A stretch of DNA of 55,054 bases. Origin: an uncultured Alistipes sp. (GTDB taxonomy: Bacteria; Bacteroidota; Bacteroidia; Bacteroidales; Rikenellaceae). Shown here in pieces: positions 1-8,546 of the stretch. The translations under genes and the position numbers were made by a program. Below the pieces are notes generated by a model. That model had not been told where the DNA came from and searched no databases. It saw nothing but the letters and a program-made list of their open reading frames with translations. Location: positions 1-55,054 of the forward strand of contig CANREN010000012.1 in assembly GCA_947629705.1 (NCBI GenBank). Reading direction: 5' to 3'. Position 1 is the stretch's first letter. Each line of letters opens with the position of its first letter.

Positions 1-1
1 A

Positions 2-132
2 CTCGAAGAGGACGACGCCTTGCGCGAGTCCCTTTACAAAGCCTTCCATGCGCTATGTGTGGCGAATGATTGGGGGGGGGAAAAAAAAAAGGAGGGGAGG
101 CCCCTCGAAACGGTCGCCTCCTCGAAAAGTAA
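2..132 (+). pseudogene. 3' end of an unidentified gene, broken at a G9A10 tract
   Basis: This is the tail of a gene that begins before the window. From base 2 the frame reads LEEDDALRESLYKAFHAL and then CVANDW, which looks like a normal helical protein end, and then runs into nine G (72-80) and ten A (81-90). Straight through the tract the frame stays open but becomes compositionally odd. After a one-base frame change it gives a short basic tail (APRNGRLLEK) and a TAA at 130-132, followed by a hairpin. I infer a single gene whose frame is shifted at the tract, by mutation, slippage or assembly error. The family is not recognised. It converges with the minus-strand gene at 248-691. Confidence 0.4.
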
Positions 133-152
133 TCAGCCTGCCGAAAAGCACC

Positions 153-214
153 CGTTCCCGGGAGCGACTGTGCGGCAACTGCCGCAGGGGAGGGGAAAGG
201 CTGCCCCGGGAACG
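153..214. terminator. nested inverted repeat between converging genes
   Basis: A perfect 10-bp outer stem (CGTTCCCGGG at 153-162, CCCGGGAACG at 205-214) encloses a second perfect hairpin (TGCGGC-AACT-GCCGCA, 171-186). It lies between the stops of two converging genes, so a bidirectional terminator or 3'-end structure is the simplest reading. There is no T-run on either side, so it is not a canonical intrinsic terminator. Confidence 0.45.
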
Positions 215-247
215 ATTGCACGGAAAGAGTCGTTCCTACTTATTCAA

Positions 248-691
248 TCAACGCGGGTCGCCGATCGGCTCGCCCGACTGGGTGTAGAACATCGATTTGT
301 ACTCCGACTTGACGTAGAATCCGTCGGGAATGTAGTGCGTAACGTGTTCATTGGACTGGCTGACGTTATGCCGCTTGTAGTCCCAGTGCATTTTCGGGTC
401 GCCTTCGGATGATTTCGGGCTCGGGTCTTCGAAAAGCTCGTTGGGCTCGGAGCATTTGCCGTCGGACTTCATGAACCATTTCAGCTTGGTCTCCTCGACG
501 CCATCGTTTCCGTTGGTCGGCCGGTTGACCCCTTTGCCGCCCACGCCGCGCGAAGCGTGGGATAAGTTGTACGTGGTAAAACCATCCGTTAATTCCTGCC
601 CCCCCAATCGGTGCTTTTCGCTTTGGGATCGCCGCCCACATCGCAGCGGGTTGTGTAGTTGTCCTGAATCTCCGCCGTCTTTTTTTCAGGA
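248..691 (-). pseudogene. hypothetical protein, frame broken at a seven-base C tract
   Basis: The minus strand codes for an unrecognised protein. The upstream part reads KKKTAEIQDNYTTRCDVGG and continues DPKAKSTDWGG up to C7 (599-605 on the plus strand). In that frame a stop follows almost at once, but a neighbouring frame continues for about 118 codons (GQELTDGFTTYNLSHASRG to YTQSGEPIGDPR, stop at 248-250). Both halves have sensible composition, rich in polar and aromatic residues without membrane segments, so I read one gene with a frameshift at the tract. Its 5' end runs into a second tract, C9A8 (692-708), and no start codon is clear. No domain is recognised. It is divergent from susC. 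Confidence 0.45.
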
Positions 692-708
692 CCCCCCCCC
701 AAAAAAAA
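692..708. repeat. C9A8 homopolymer doublet
   Basis: Nine C followed by eight A. Similar doublets are G9A10 at 72-90 and T6G9 at 47113-47127. This one sits where the 5' end of the 248-691 gene disappears. Confidence 0.9.
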
Positions 709-720
709 GAGGAGAAATTC

Positions 721-752
721 TTTGCGAATTGAAATCTTTGTTTATAATTTTG
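721..752 (+). promoter_or_regulatory. Bacteroidota-type promoter of susC
   Basis: TTTG at 721-724, a 20-base spacer and TAATTTTG at 745-752 match the Bacteroidota consensus (-33 TTTG, -7 TAnnTTTG). The expected start of transcription near 758 leaves a leader of about 57 bases before the susC ATG at 815. Confidence 0.75.
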
Positions 753-814
753 TATTCGCATTTTGCGGGGGTATCCCGTTCGAATGTATGATGTTTAATG
801 TTAAACTAACCTTT

Positions 815-3800
815 ATGAAACAATTTGCAAAGTTTGCCCTGATGTTGATTCTGGGCATGGGTTTGGCCCATGCGGCCGTAGCCCAGATTGTTGGGGGGGG
901 GGATTAAAGACGCTCAAGGCCAGCCGGTTATAGGTGCGTCCGTAACCGTCGACGGTACCACCCTCGGCACGACCTCGGATGTGGACGGACGGTTCGAGTT
1001 GAACGTTCCGGACGCCAAGAAAGCCGTATTGACCGTTTCGTTCATCGGCTATGCCACGCAGAGCATACCGGTCAACGGGCGCACGCACATTGATGTCGTG
1101 CTGGAAGAAGACACGCTGGCTCTTGAAGATGTCGTGGTTGTCGGCTACGGCACCATGAAGAAGAGCGACGTAACGGGTTCCGTCAGCTCGGTAAGTGCCG
1201 AGGACATTGCGGCTCGCGGTACGTTGCGATTAGAGGATGCCCTGCAAGGCTCCGTGCCGGGCGTGAGCATCACGCAGTCGAACAGCCGTGCCAACGGAGG
1301 TTACGACATTCAGATTCGCGGTCAGGCTTCTATCAACAAGCAGGCCTCGCCGCTGTATGTTATCGATGGGGTCGTGTTCACTTCCATGGACATGCTGAAC
1401 CCGGAGGATATCGAGCGTGTCGATGTGCTGAAGGACGCTTCATCGACGGCTATCTACGGTTCGCGTGCATCGGCGGGCGTCATCATGATTACGACCAAAG
1501 GGGCCAAGGGCGTCTCTGGCAAGGCGCAACAGTTCTCCGTGTCGTATGACGGATACTACGGCATCAAGAAGGTGGCCCGTTTCCCGGATTTGATGGATAC
1601 GGAGGACTATATGGACTACCGTTTCCAGCGCTACACGACGCTTGACGGTAAGGATTACGGTTCGGGCAAGGCCGGTGTCGACACCGAGGGGCATCCGCAC
1701 TACGTGATTTCGGACGGTGATTTGATGACCACTTTCGGTACGGTGAAACCCGATGGCTCGAATGCGTCATCCTATAAGGAAACGTTGCTCTACCAGCGTT
1801 TCAGGAATAATGAAACCTACGACTGGAGCAAGGCGGTGCTGCGCACTGCTGCCCAGCAGAATCATTTCGTCAGTGCCAACGGCGCCACCGAGACGACCAG
1901 CTATCGCCTGGGTATCGGCTATCAGTCCGAGGAGAATGTGTTCATCCGCAACGATTATTCGCGTATTAACCTCAAGGGCGCATTCGACACCAAATTCTCG
2001 AAGATCGTCGAGGGGGGTATGGCCGTCAACCTGGCTTATGCCAACCAGCATGACTTTACGACCGATGACTCAAGCAACTATTCGCCTTACCATAACGCTT
2101 TCGTCTTCTCACCGATTCTGCAACCCTACGATGAGGAGGGGAATTTCGTCTCGATGCCTGGCAAGTACAAGAACGGCTTCACGTCGACCTACAACCCGCT
2201 GCTCGATTTCTATCTGCCGAATGCCTACGTGAACGATACACGCAAATTCCATGTATTCGGTAACATGTATCTGCGTTTCAACCTCTATGAGGGGCTGAAA
2301 TTCACGTCGACCTTCTCGCCCAACTTCTACCACGGACGTCAAGGCGTCTATTTCGGTACGGGCAATCCGAACGGCGAGGTCGATGTGATGGGCAACGCAT
2401 TGTCGTCGGCCTATTTCCTGAAGCAGAAGCACACCTATGCCGAGGTAACGAATCAAGACCGTCTGGACTGGACGTGGGACAACCAAATCGATTACAGCAA
2501 GACGTGGGGCGACCACTCATTCAATGCCATGGGCGTCTTCTCGCTGTGGCATACCGACACCGAGAAGTACACGATGACCGGTAAGGATATCGCAGACGAC
2601 AAACTGACTTATCACGCACTCAACAAGGCAGGTGGGGACAAGACTGTCAACTCATCGTTTACCGAGGCATCGATGGTCTCCGTCGCTACCCGTCTGAACT
2701 ACTCCTACAAAGGCAAGTACATGGTTACGGCTACGCTGCGTGCCGACGGTTCGTCGCGTTTCGACAAAGACCACCGCTGGGGTGTTTTCCCGTCGGCTGC
2801 CGTTGCATGGCGCATGTCCGAGGAGAGCTTCCTGAAGAATACCGACTGGCTTGACAACCTCAAGCTCCGTCTGTCTTACGGTGTTACCGGTAACAACAAC
2901 GTCGACAACTACGTAACTGCCTCTTCGGCCACGGGGCCAAGTTATGCCATCGTCGGTGGGGAAGAGGTAATGGGTTACTATCCCAACGGTCTGATCGACC
3001 TCGGCCTCGTATGGGAGAAGGTGAAGGAATTCGACTTCGGTGTCGACTTCTCGGCATTCAACAGCCGCATCAACGTTACGGCCGATGTCTACCGCCGTCT
3101 CTCCGACGGCCAGATCATGGACGCTACGGTGCCCCTTGAGACGGGTGAATCGTCGATCACGACCAATATCGGCTCCGTGCGTAATGCCGGTATTGAGTTG
3201 GGCCTTCAATTCGGCGTAATCCGCTCGAAGAACTTCTCCTGGGATTTGAACGTCAACTTCTCGCGTAACTGGAGTAAAATCAAGGAGCTGCCTAATGGAG
3301 ACGATGTTTCGAAGAACTGGTTCCTCGGTGAGCGCCTGAATGTGTTGCGCGACTACACGCACACCGCCGTTGTAACGAACGATGGCGTTACGATGCACAC
3401 CAAGAATGGCGACGTACACTACACATTGAAGGAGGCTTTCGACAAATTCGGTCTCTACGAGGGTACGATGGGTGTGAACGACTGGAATAACGACGGCAAA
3501 ATCGATGACGACGACAAGCAGATTTACGGATGCACCGACCCGAAGTGGACCGGCTCCATCAGCTCGTCGATGAGTTTCAAGGGATTCGATTTTTCATTTA
3601 CCATCTACACCAAGCAGGGCCAGTGGTCGCGTTCGTATTTCCACGAGACGTTCTGGAGCACCAGCGACCGCGGTACGCAGAAGATGCCTTACGACTACTA
3701 CATTCCGGCCGGCACGCCGGTAATCGACCATGCGACGGGCGAGATCGTAACGCTCGCAACGTCGAAACCGGGAGCCTACCCCTATCCGAACAATACGGAT

Positions 3801-4088
3801 GTTTCGGGCGGCGGCTGGTTCAGCAACAAGGGCAGCGCCGTCGGCGAAGGCTGGCGTTATCACGACACCTCGTTTGTCAAGGTGAAGAACATCACGTTGG
3901 GTTACACTTTCCCGAAATCATGGATGAAGAAAATCCATGTCAAGAGCCTGCGTCTTTATGTCAACATCCTCAATCCGTTCTGCTGGACCGATTACAAGGG
4001 ATTTGACCCTGAATGGGCAAGCGCTACGCTGGTAAACGGCGGCCCTGCTTCGGTAACCTATCAGTTCGGTGCCAATATCAAATTCTAA
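815..4088 (+). pseudogene. susC: SusC/RagA-family TonB-linked outer-membrane protein, frameshifted at G10 just after the signal peptide
   Basis: TonB-dependent outer-membrane transporter of the SusC/RagA family, which works with the SusD lipoprotein encoded 21 bases downstream to import a glycan or peptide. From ATG 815 the frame gives a signal peptide (MKQFAKFALMLILGMG, cleavage after AVAQ) and enters ten G at 893-902. With ten G a stop follows at once. With nine G the frame would join exactly to IKDAQGQPVIGASV, the start of the carboxypeptidase-like domain (about residues 30-115). Then come the TonB-box/plug region (DVVVVGYGTMKKSDVTGS; NPEDIERVDVLKDASSTAIY) and a long barrel ending in an aromatic-rich strand (VTYQFGANIKF). 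The corrected length is about 1090 residues, normal for the family. The substrate cannot be read, since no glycoside hydrolase is adjacent. It may be phase-variable, a true pseudogene or a sequencing error. Confidence 0.9.
893..902. repeat. G10 tract inside susC
   Basis: Ten consecutive G between the codons for the mature N-terminus and the first domain of SusC. One G fewer restores the reading frame. Confidence 0.9.
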
Positions 4089-4109
4089 TCAAATTTAACA
4101 GGAAAAAAG

Positions 4110-5927
4110 ATGAAAAAGTTATTATATATCGCTGCATTGGCCGGTTCATTCGCTCTGACCGGTTGCGATGATTTCCTGACGCCGGACAATAAGAGTGCCG
4201 TTACCGACAAGGATTATTTCACGAGCAAGGACGGTTTCCCGACCATCGTGAATGACGTCTATTCGACACTGGGAACGCGCGGGAGCAGCAAAATGTTTAA
4301 TTCCTCGAATGTAACGGCCTTTTTCAGTGCGGGTACCGACATGTATATGGACGGCCGCAAGAACTGCAACGAGGCGATGCACCGTTGGCAGAACCTCAAT
4401 CCCGAGAACGGCGTGGCGAAGGAGCTGTACACGGATGCCTACGACGCTATCCGCAAGTGCTACACCATAGATTATTATGCTCCCAGTGTGCCGGAAACCG
4501 CTTGTTCTTCGGACGAAAAGGAGCGTATGATCGACGAGTGCCACGCGATAGCCTGTTACTATTACTATCTGTTAGTCAATAAGTTCGGAGGCGTTCCTCT
4601 CGTAACGGAATACGCCGCGTCGGCCGTGCAGGGCTATCCTCGGGCTTCGGCGGAGGAGGTATATACCTATATCATCACCGAGTTGGAACGCATTGTAGCG
4701 AATGGCAAGTTGGTCAAACAGACTGCGACGAAGGGCGGCGGCCAGATCAGCGAAGAGGCTGTCAAGGCGATTCTCGCCAAGACCTACCTGTCGGCCGCAT
4801 GGGATTTGGGAAAGCCCGAATACTTCACGCAGGCAGCCCAAATAGCCGAACAGGTGATTGCGGGCCGTTCGTTGACGACTCCGTTCGACAAGCTGTGGGC
4901 GGCCGATTGCTCGGGGGACGACGATGCCGAATTCATCTGGGATGTCGAGTACGACTACGATGCCGCTTCGAGCAAGACGAACGGCAACCGTTGGCAGAGC
5001 TATTTCTCGAACTATTACGGCGGTGCGGAGGACAAAATGAAAAACGGTGATTCGGCCTACCTGCCGACTCTCCATGCCTTGAAGTATTTCGAGGAGGAGG
5101 ACGAGCGTTACGATGCGACGTTTATGAACACGCTCTACGTGGCGAAGAACCCGTGGGATGGCGCCAAGAATGATTACATCAGCCCGACTTACAAGGATTT
5201 CGACGGGGATTACTTTGGCTACTATAACGATAAGAATACCTCCTACGCGATTATCCACTATCAGGCTTGGTACGAGACCGACGCCGATGTGCAGGCTTGG
5301 ATAGATGCAGACAAGGAACACCGCGAACATGCGATGATTCTGAAAATGGACGAAAAGACCTATTTCAGCGAGACGGTAAGCAAGGATTGGAAAAGCGACG
5401 ACAACATCCGCGACTACGAAACCGATGCGGCGAAATTGTCCTATTCGAGTGCTCCCTGCCGCAAGTTCGACTACAGCGTGCATCCCGATTACAATGCCGG
5501 CCGCAGCTTCCGCGATCTGCATATCATTACGCTGCCCGAAATGTTCTTCGTTGCCGCCGAAGCGTATTCCAAGTCCGGCAATGACACCAAAGCCGCGGAG
5601 CTTCTGAACGCGGTACGTAAGCGTGCGGGACTGCCGTCGATTACTTTGAACGACGTCAAGACCAAGAAACTTATCGATGGACTTGACAATCCCGACATGA
5701 TCGACTGGATTCTGAAAGAGTCGGCTTGCGAAATGTTCGGCAACGGACAGCGCAGCATCGACCTTCGCCGCACGGGCAAACTTGTCCAGTACAACAATTT
5801 GTGGAACCCGCAGCTGCGCGGTACGGCCAGCTCGGCCATCGGTGAGAAAATGCTCTGGCCCATTCCGCAGGCTGCATTCGATGCCAACAAATTGATGACC
5901 TCCGAAGACCAGAATCCGGGCTATTAG
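4110..5927 (+). CDS. susD: SusD/RagB-family starch-binding-like lipoprotein
   Basis: Surface lipoprotein that caps the SusC channel and binds its ligand. The start MKKLLYIAALAGSFALTGC has a lipobox (LTGC, lipidated Cys19). The following DDFLTPDNK is typical of SusD N-termini. Family signs include the early TPR-like helices (YDAIRKCYTIDYYAP, ECHAIACYYYYLLVNKFGG with the common LVxxFGGVPLV pattern), LPEMFFVAAEAYSKSG near residue 475, AAELLNAVRKRAGLP, and the C-terminal FGNGQRSIDLRRTGK with LWPIPQAAFDANKLM. Its 605 residues are slightly longer than average. It starts 21 bases after susC, so the two should be cotranscribed. A terminator follows. If susC is really frameshifted, SusD may be orphaned in this cell population. 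Confidence 0.96.
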   Translation: MKKLLYIAALAGSFALTGCDDFLTPDNKSAVTDKDYFTSKDGFPTIVNDVYSTLGTRGSSKMFNSSNVTAFFSAGTDMYMDGRKNCNEAMHRWQNLNPENGVAKELYTDAYDAIRKCYTIDYYAPSVPETACSSDEKERMIDECHAIACYYYYLLVNKFGGVPLVTEYAASAVQGYPRASAEEVYTYIITELERIVANGKLVKQTATKGGGQISEEAVKAILAKTYLSAAWDLGKPEYFTQAAQIAEQVIAGRSLTTPFDKLWAADCSGDDDAEFIWDVEYDYDAASSKTNGNRWQSYFSNYYGGAEDKMKNGDSAYLPTLHALKYFEEEDERYDATFMNTLYVAKNPWDGAKNDYISPTYKDFDGDYFGYYNDKNTSYAIIHYQAWYETDADVQAWIDADKEHREHAMILKMDEKTYFSETVSKDWKSDDNIRDYETDAAKLSYSSAPCRKFDYSVHPDYNAGRSFRDLHIITLPEMFFVAAEAYSKSGNDTKAAELLNAVRKRAGLPSITLNDVKTKKLIDGLDNPDMIDWILKESACEMFGNGQRSIDLRRTGKLVQYNNLWNPQLRGTASSAIGEKMLWPIPQAAFDANKLMTSEDQNPGY

Positions 5928-5992
5928 CAGAACCCTCCCCGGACAAGGGCTTCGCAATGAAGCCGCTGTCTGAAAATTCCTGAAACAGGAAA

Positions 5993-6026
5993 GGACGGAA
6001 ACGACCAAGCGTTTCCGCCCTTTTTA
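5993..6026 (+). terminator. intrinsic terminator after susCD
   Basis: CGGAAACG (5996-6003) pairs with CGTTTCCG (6010-6017) across a six-base loop, extended by GG/CC, and is followed by TTTTT (6021-6025). Confidence 0.85.
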
Positions 6027-6053
6027 TTAGGTAATTACATGCCATTCTGCCCC

Positions 6054-6153
6054 GAATCGAGTCGGAGGATGGGTTTGCCGCTGTCGGTCGCGTTGCTCGC
6101 GGCAATGCCGCGTTTGCAGACTTGACCCGCCCTTCCCGCCAAGGCGGGGGGGG
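6054..6153 (+). repeat. interspersed repeat, copy A
   Basis: About 100 bases that align with copies at 13404-13499 and 40438-40515. Shared landmarks are GAATCGAGT at the left edge, a hairpin CGCGGC-AAT-GCCGCG, then TTTGCAGA, a C-rich stretch and a CCCGCC-AA-GGCGGG stem ending in G8. It lies in the intergenic space between the susD terminator and the prolyl oligopeptidase promoter. Confidence 0.7.
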
Positions 6154-6253
6154 CTTCGGTCGGAACCCGCAAGGTCTTACGGTTTCGGCCGCCCTTGCGT
6201 ATTTTTAGTTGCAACGACCTTTGGGTATTGTTCGTAAAGTGAAAATAATTTTC

Positions 6254-6261
6254 TATTTTTG
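6254..6261 (+). promoter_or_regulatory. -7 element (TATTTTTG) of the prolyl oligopeptidase gene
   Basis: TATTTTTG matches TAnnTTTG. A TTG at 6228-6230 is 23 bases upstream, a little too far for the usual spacing, so the -33 box is uncertain. Transcription from about 6267 rules out the in-frame ATG at 6259 as start and supports 6289. Confidence 0.55.
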
Positions 6262-6288
6262 CACGATAAATCATCGACCGTAGCGATT

Positions 6289-8427
6289 ATGAAAAATTTA
6301 TTCGGCAAGGTCGTGGCCCTTCTGGCGGCAGCGACGATGACATTTGGTTGCAACGACATGAAAAACATCAAACACCGGCCCTATCCCGTCGCCGAGCGCG
6401 GCGATGTGGTCGACGACTATTTCGGCACGAAGGTGCCCGACCCCTATCGCTGGTTGGAGGATGACAACTCCGAGGCCACCGCTGCGTGGGTCGAGGCCGA
6501 AAATGCCGTAACGTTCGATTATCTGTCGCAGATTCCGTTCCGCGATGCCATCCGCTGTCGGCTGACCGAGTTGTGGAACTATCCGAAGGAGGGAGCGCCG
6601 ATGAAACACGGCGACTGGTGGTACTATTTCTATAACGACGGGTTGCAGAACCAATCGGTTTTGTACCGTGCGCCCGCCCCGGGTGCGGCGGGCGAGGTGT
6701 TCCTCGACCCCAATGCGTTGTCCGACGACGGCACCGTGGCCCTTGCAGCCCTCTCGTTCTCCGAGGATGGTGCCTATTTGGCCTATGCGGCCGCCGCTTC
6801 GGGTTCCGATTGGGTCGAGATCCGCGTGATGAAGACCGCCGACGGCTCGTTGACCGACGACCGCATCGAATGGGTGAAATTCTCCGGCGCGACCTGGGCT
6901 CCCGATTCAAAGGGCTTTTATTACAGTGCCTACGATGCACCGAAAGCGGGCGTATACTCCTCGATAAACGAGTTCCAGAAGGTCTACTATCACGCCATAG
7001 GAACGCCGCAGTCGTCCGACCGTTTGATTTACAGCGATCCGCAGCATCCGCTGCGTTATTTCAACGCCTGGCCGTCGTCCGACGGCCGCTGGCTTTTCGT
7101 CGTCGCTTCGGAGGGCACTTCGGGATCGGAAATCCTCTACCGTCGGAGCGACGAATCGACGCTGCGCGTGTTGCTGCCGGGCTTCGCGCACGATTACGGA
7201 ATCGTGGATTGCATCGACGACAAACTCTATCTCCACACCAACCGCGACGCTTCGAATTATGCGTTGGTCGCCGTCGACCTGAACCATCCCGAACGGCCCT
7301 TCGCGACCGTGATCCCCGAGCATGACCGGCATCTGCTGGAGTCGGTTTCGACGGCGGGCGGTCAGCTCTTTGCCACCTATTTGGAGGATGCGCAGAACCA
7401 GGTCTATCAATACGGGCTCGACGGCAATTTGATCCGCAAGGTCGAGCTGCCGGCCATCGGAACGGTCGGCGGATTCTCCGGTAAAAAGGAGGACACGGAG
7501 CTTTACTATTCGTTGACGAACTACACGGCGCCCGCGACGATCTATCATTACGACCTCGCTTCGGGCGAGACGTCGCTCTACAAGGCGCCGCAGGTGAATT
7601 TCGATCCCGAACGCTTCGTTACCGAACAGGTCTTCTATCCGTCGAAAGACGGTACGATGGTGCCGATGTTCGTCTCCCACCGCAAGGATATGAAGCTCGA
7701 CGGCCGGAATCCCTGCTATCTCTATGCCTACGGCGGGTTCCAGATCAACATGACCCCCGGGTTCAATCCGTCGGCCATTCTCTTCATGGAGCAGGGCGGC
7801 CTCTATTGCGTGGCCAATCTGCGCGGCGGATCGGAGTACGGCGAGGCCTGGCATAAAGGGGGTATGTTGGCGAATAAGCAGAACGTCTTCGACGATTTCA
7901 TCGCTGCGGCCGAATACCTCATCGCCGACAAATATACGTCGTCGGACAAGTTGGCCATAGCCGGCGGTTCGAACGGCGGGCTGTTGGTCGGCGCCTGCGA
8001 GGTGCAGCGTCCCGATCTCTATGCCGTCTGCCTGCCGGCCGTGGGCGTGATGGACATGCTGCGCTACCACAAGTTCACCATCGGTTGGGGTTGGGCCGTG
8101 GAGTACGGTTCGAGCGACGACGCGGAGCAATTTTCCTATATCTATAAATATTCGCCACTCCATAATATCAAGGAGGGCGTCGCCTATCCGGCCACGCTCA
8201 TCACGACAGCCGACCACGACGACCGCGTCGTACCGGCGCATTCGTTCAAGTTCGCGGCGCAGATGCAGCATTGCCAGGCGGGCGACGCTCCGATTCTGAT
8301 CCGCATCGAGTCGAAAGCGGGCCACGGAGCCGGAAAACCCACTTCGAAACGGATCGACGAGGCGGCCGATTCGTATGCGTTCCTCTTCCAGAACATCGGA
8401 GTGCCCTACGAAGTAATTCATAATTAA
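6289..8427 (+). CDS. prolyl oligopeptidase family serine peptidase (S9A), lipoprotein
   Basis: Cleaves short peptides after proline. The chosen start MKNLFGKVVALLAAATMTFGC has a lipoprotein signal with the modified Cys at about residue 21, placing the enzyme in the cell envelope. The N-terminal segment VVDDYFGTKVPDPYRWLED is the classic S9A opening, followed by a seven-bladed propeller and the alpha/beta-hydrolase domain from about residue 450. The triad is visible: Ser561 in GGSNGG, Asp644 in TADHDDRVVP, His679 in KAGHGAG, close to the porcine enzyme numbering (554/641/680). At 712 residues it has the usual family length. It stands alone between a repeat and the aspartate kinase gene, which starts 119 bases later on the same strand. 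Confidence 0.95.
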   Translation: MKNLFGKVVALLAAATMTFGCNDMKNIKHRPYPVAERGDVVDDYFGTKVPDPYRWLEDDNSEATAAWVEAENAVTFDYLSQIPFRDAIRCRLTELWNYPKEGAPMKHGDWWYYFYNDGLQNQSVLYRAPAPGAAGEVFLDPNALSDDGTVALAALSFSEDGAYLAYAAAASGSDWVEIRVMKTADGSLTDDRIEWVKFSGATWAPDSKGFYYSAYDAPKAGVYSSINEFQKVYYHAIGTPQSSDRLIYSDPQHPLRYFNAWPSSDGRWLFVVASEGTSGSEILYRRSDESTLRVLLPGFAHDYGIVDCIDDKLYLHTNRDASNYALVAVDLNHPERPFATVIPEHDRHLLESVSTAGGQLFATYLEDAQNQVYQYGLDGNLIRKVELPAIGTVGGFSGKKEDTELYYSLTNYTAPATIYHYDLASGETSLYKAPQVNFDPERFVTEQVFYPSKDGTMVPMFVSHRKDMKLDGRNPCYLYAYGGFQINMTPGFNPSAILFMEQGGLYCVANLRGGSEYGEAWHKGGMLANKQNVFDDFIAAAEYLIADKYTSSDKLAIAGGSNGGLLVGACEVQRPDLYAVCLPAVGVMDMLRYHKFTIGWGWAVEYGSSDDAEQFSYIYKYSPLHNIKEGVAYPATLITTADHDDRVVPAHSFKFAAQMQHCQAGDAPILIRIESKAGHGAGKPTSKRIDEAADSYAFLFQNIGVPYEVIHN

Positions 8428-8546
8428 AACTTCATCATTTTATGAATCGTCTGCGTGGGAACAGATTGGGGTGCGTTCCGCTTCCGATGCCGCTCTTGGC
8501 AAGGGCGGCGGAAAAATCGTGAATTGTGGTGAATTGTGAATCGAGC

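Noticed and set aside
4572..6008. Long open frame antisense to susD
   Set aside because: Shadow of GC-rich codon bias; susD on the other strand has clear motifs throughout.
6907..8421. 504-codon open frame antisense to the prolyl oligopeptidase gene
   Set aside because: No domain signal; a mirrored frame of a real gene.
8442..8515. Possible fourth copy of the interspersed repeat (starts GAATCG, contains GCCGCTC)
   Set aside because: Lacks the hairpin and the TTTGCAGA end; similarity is too low.
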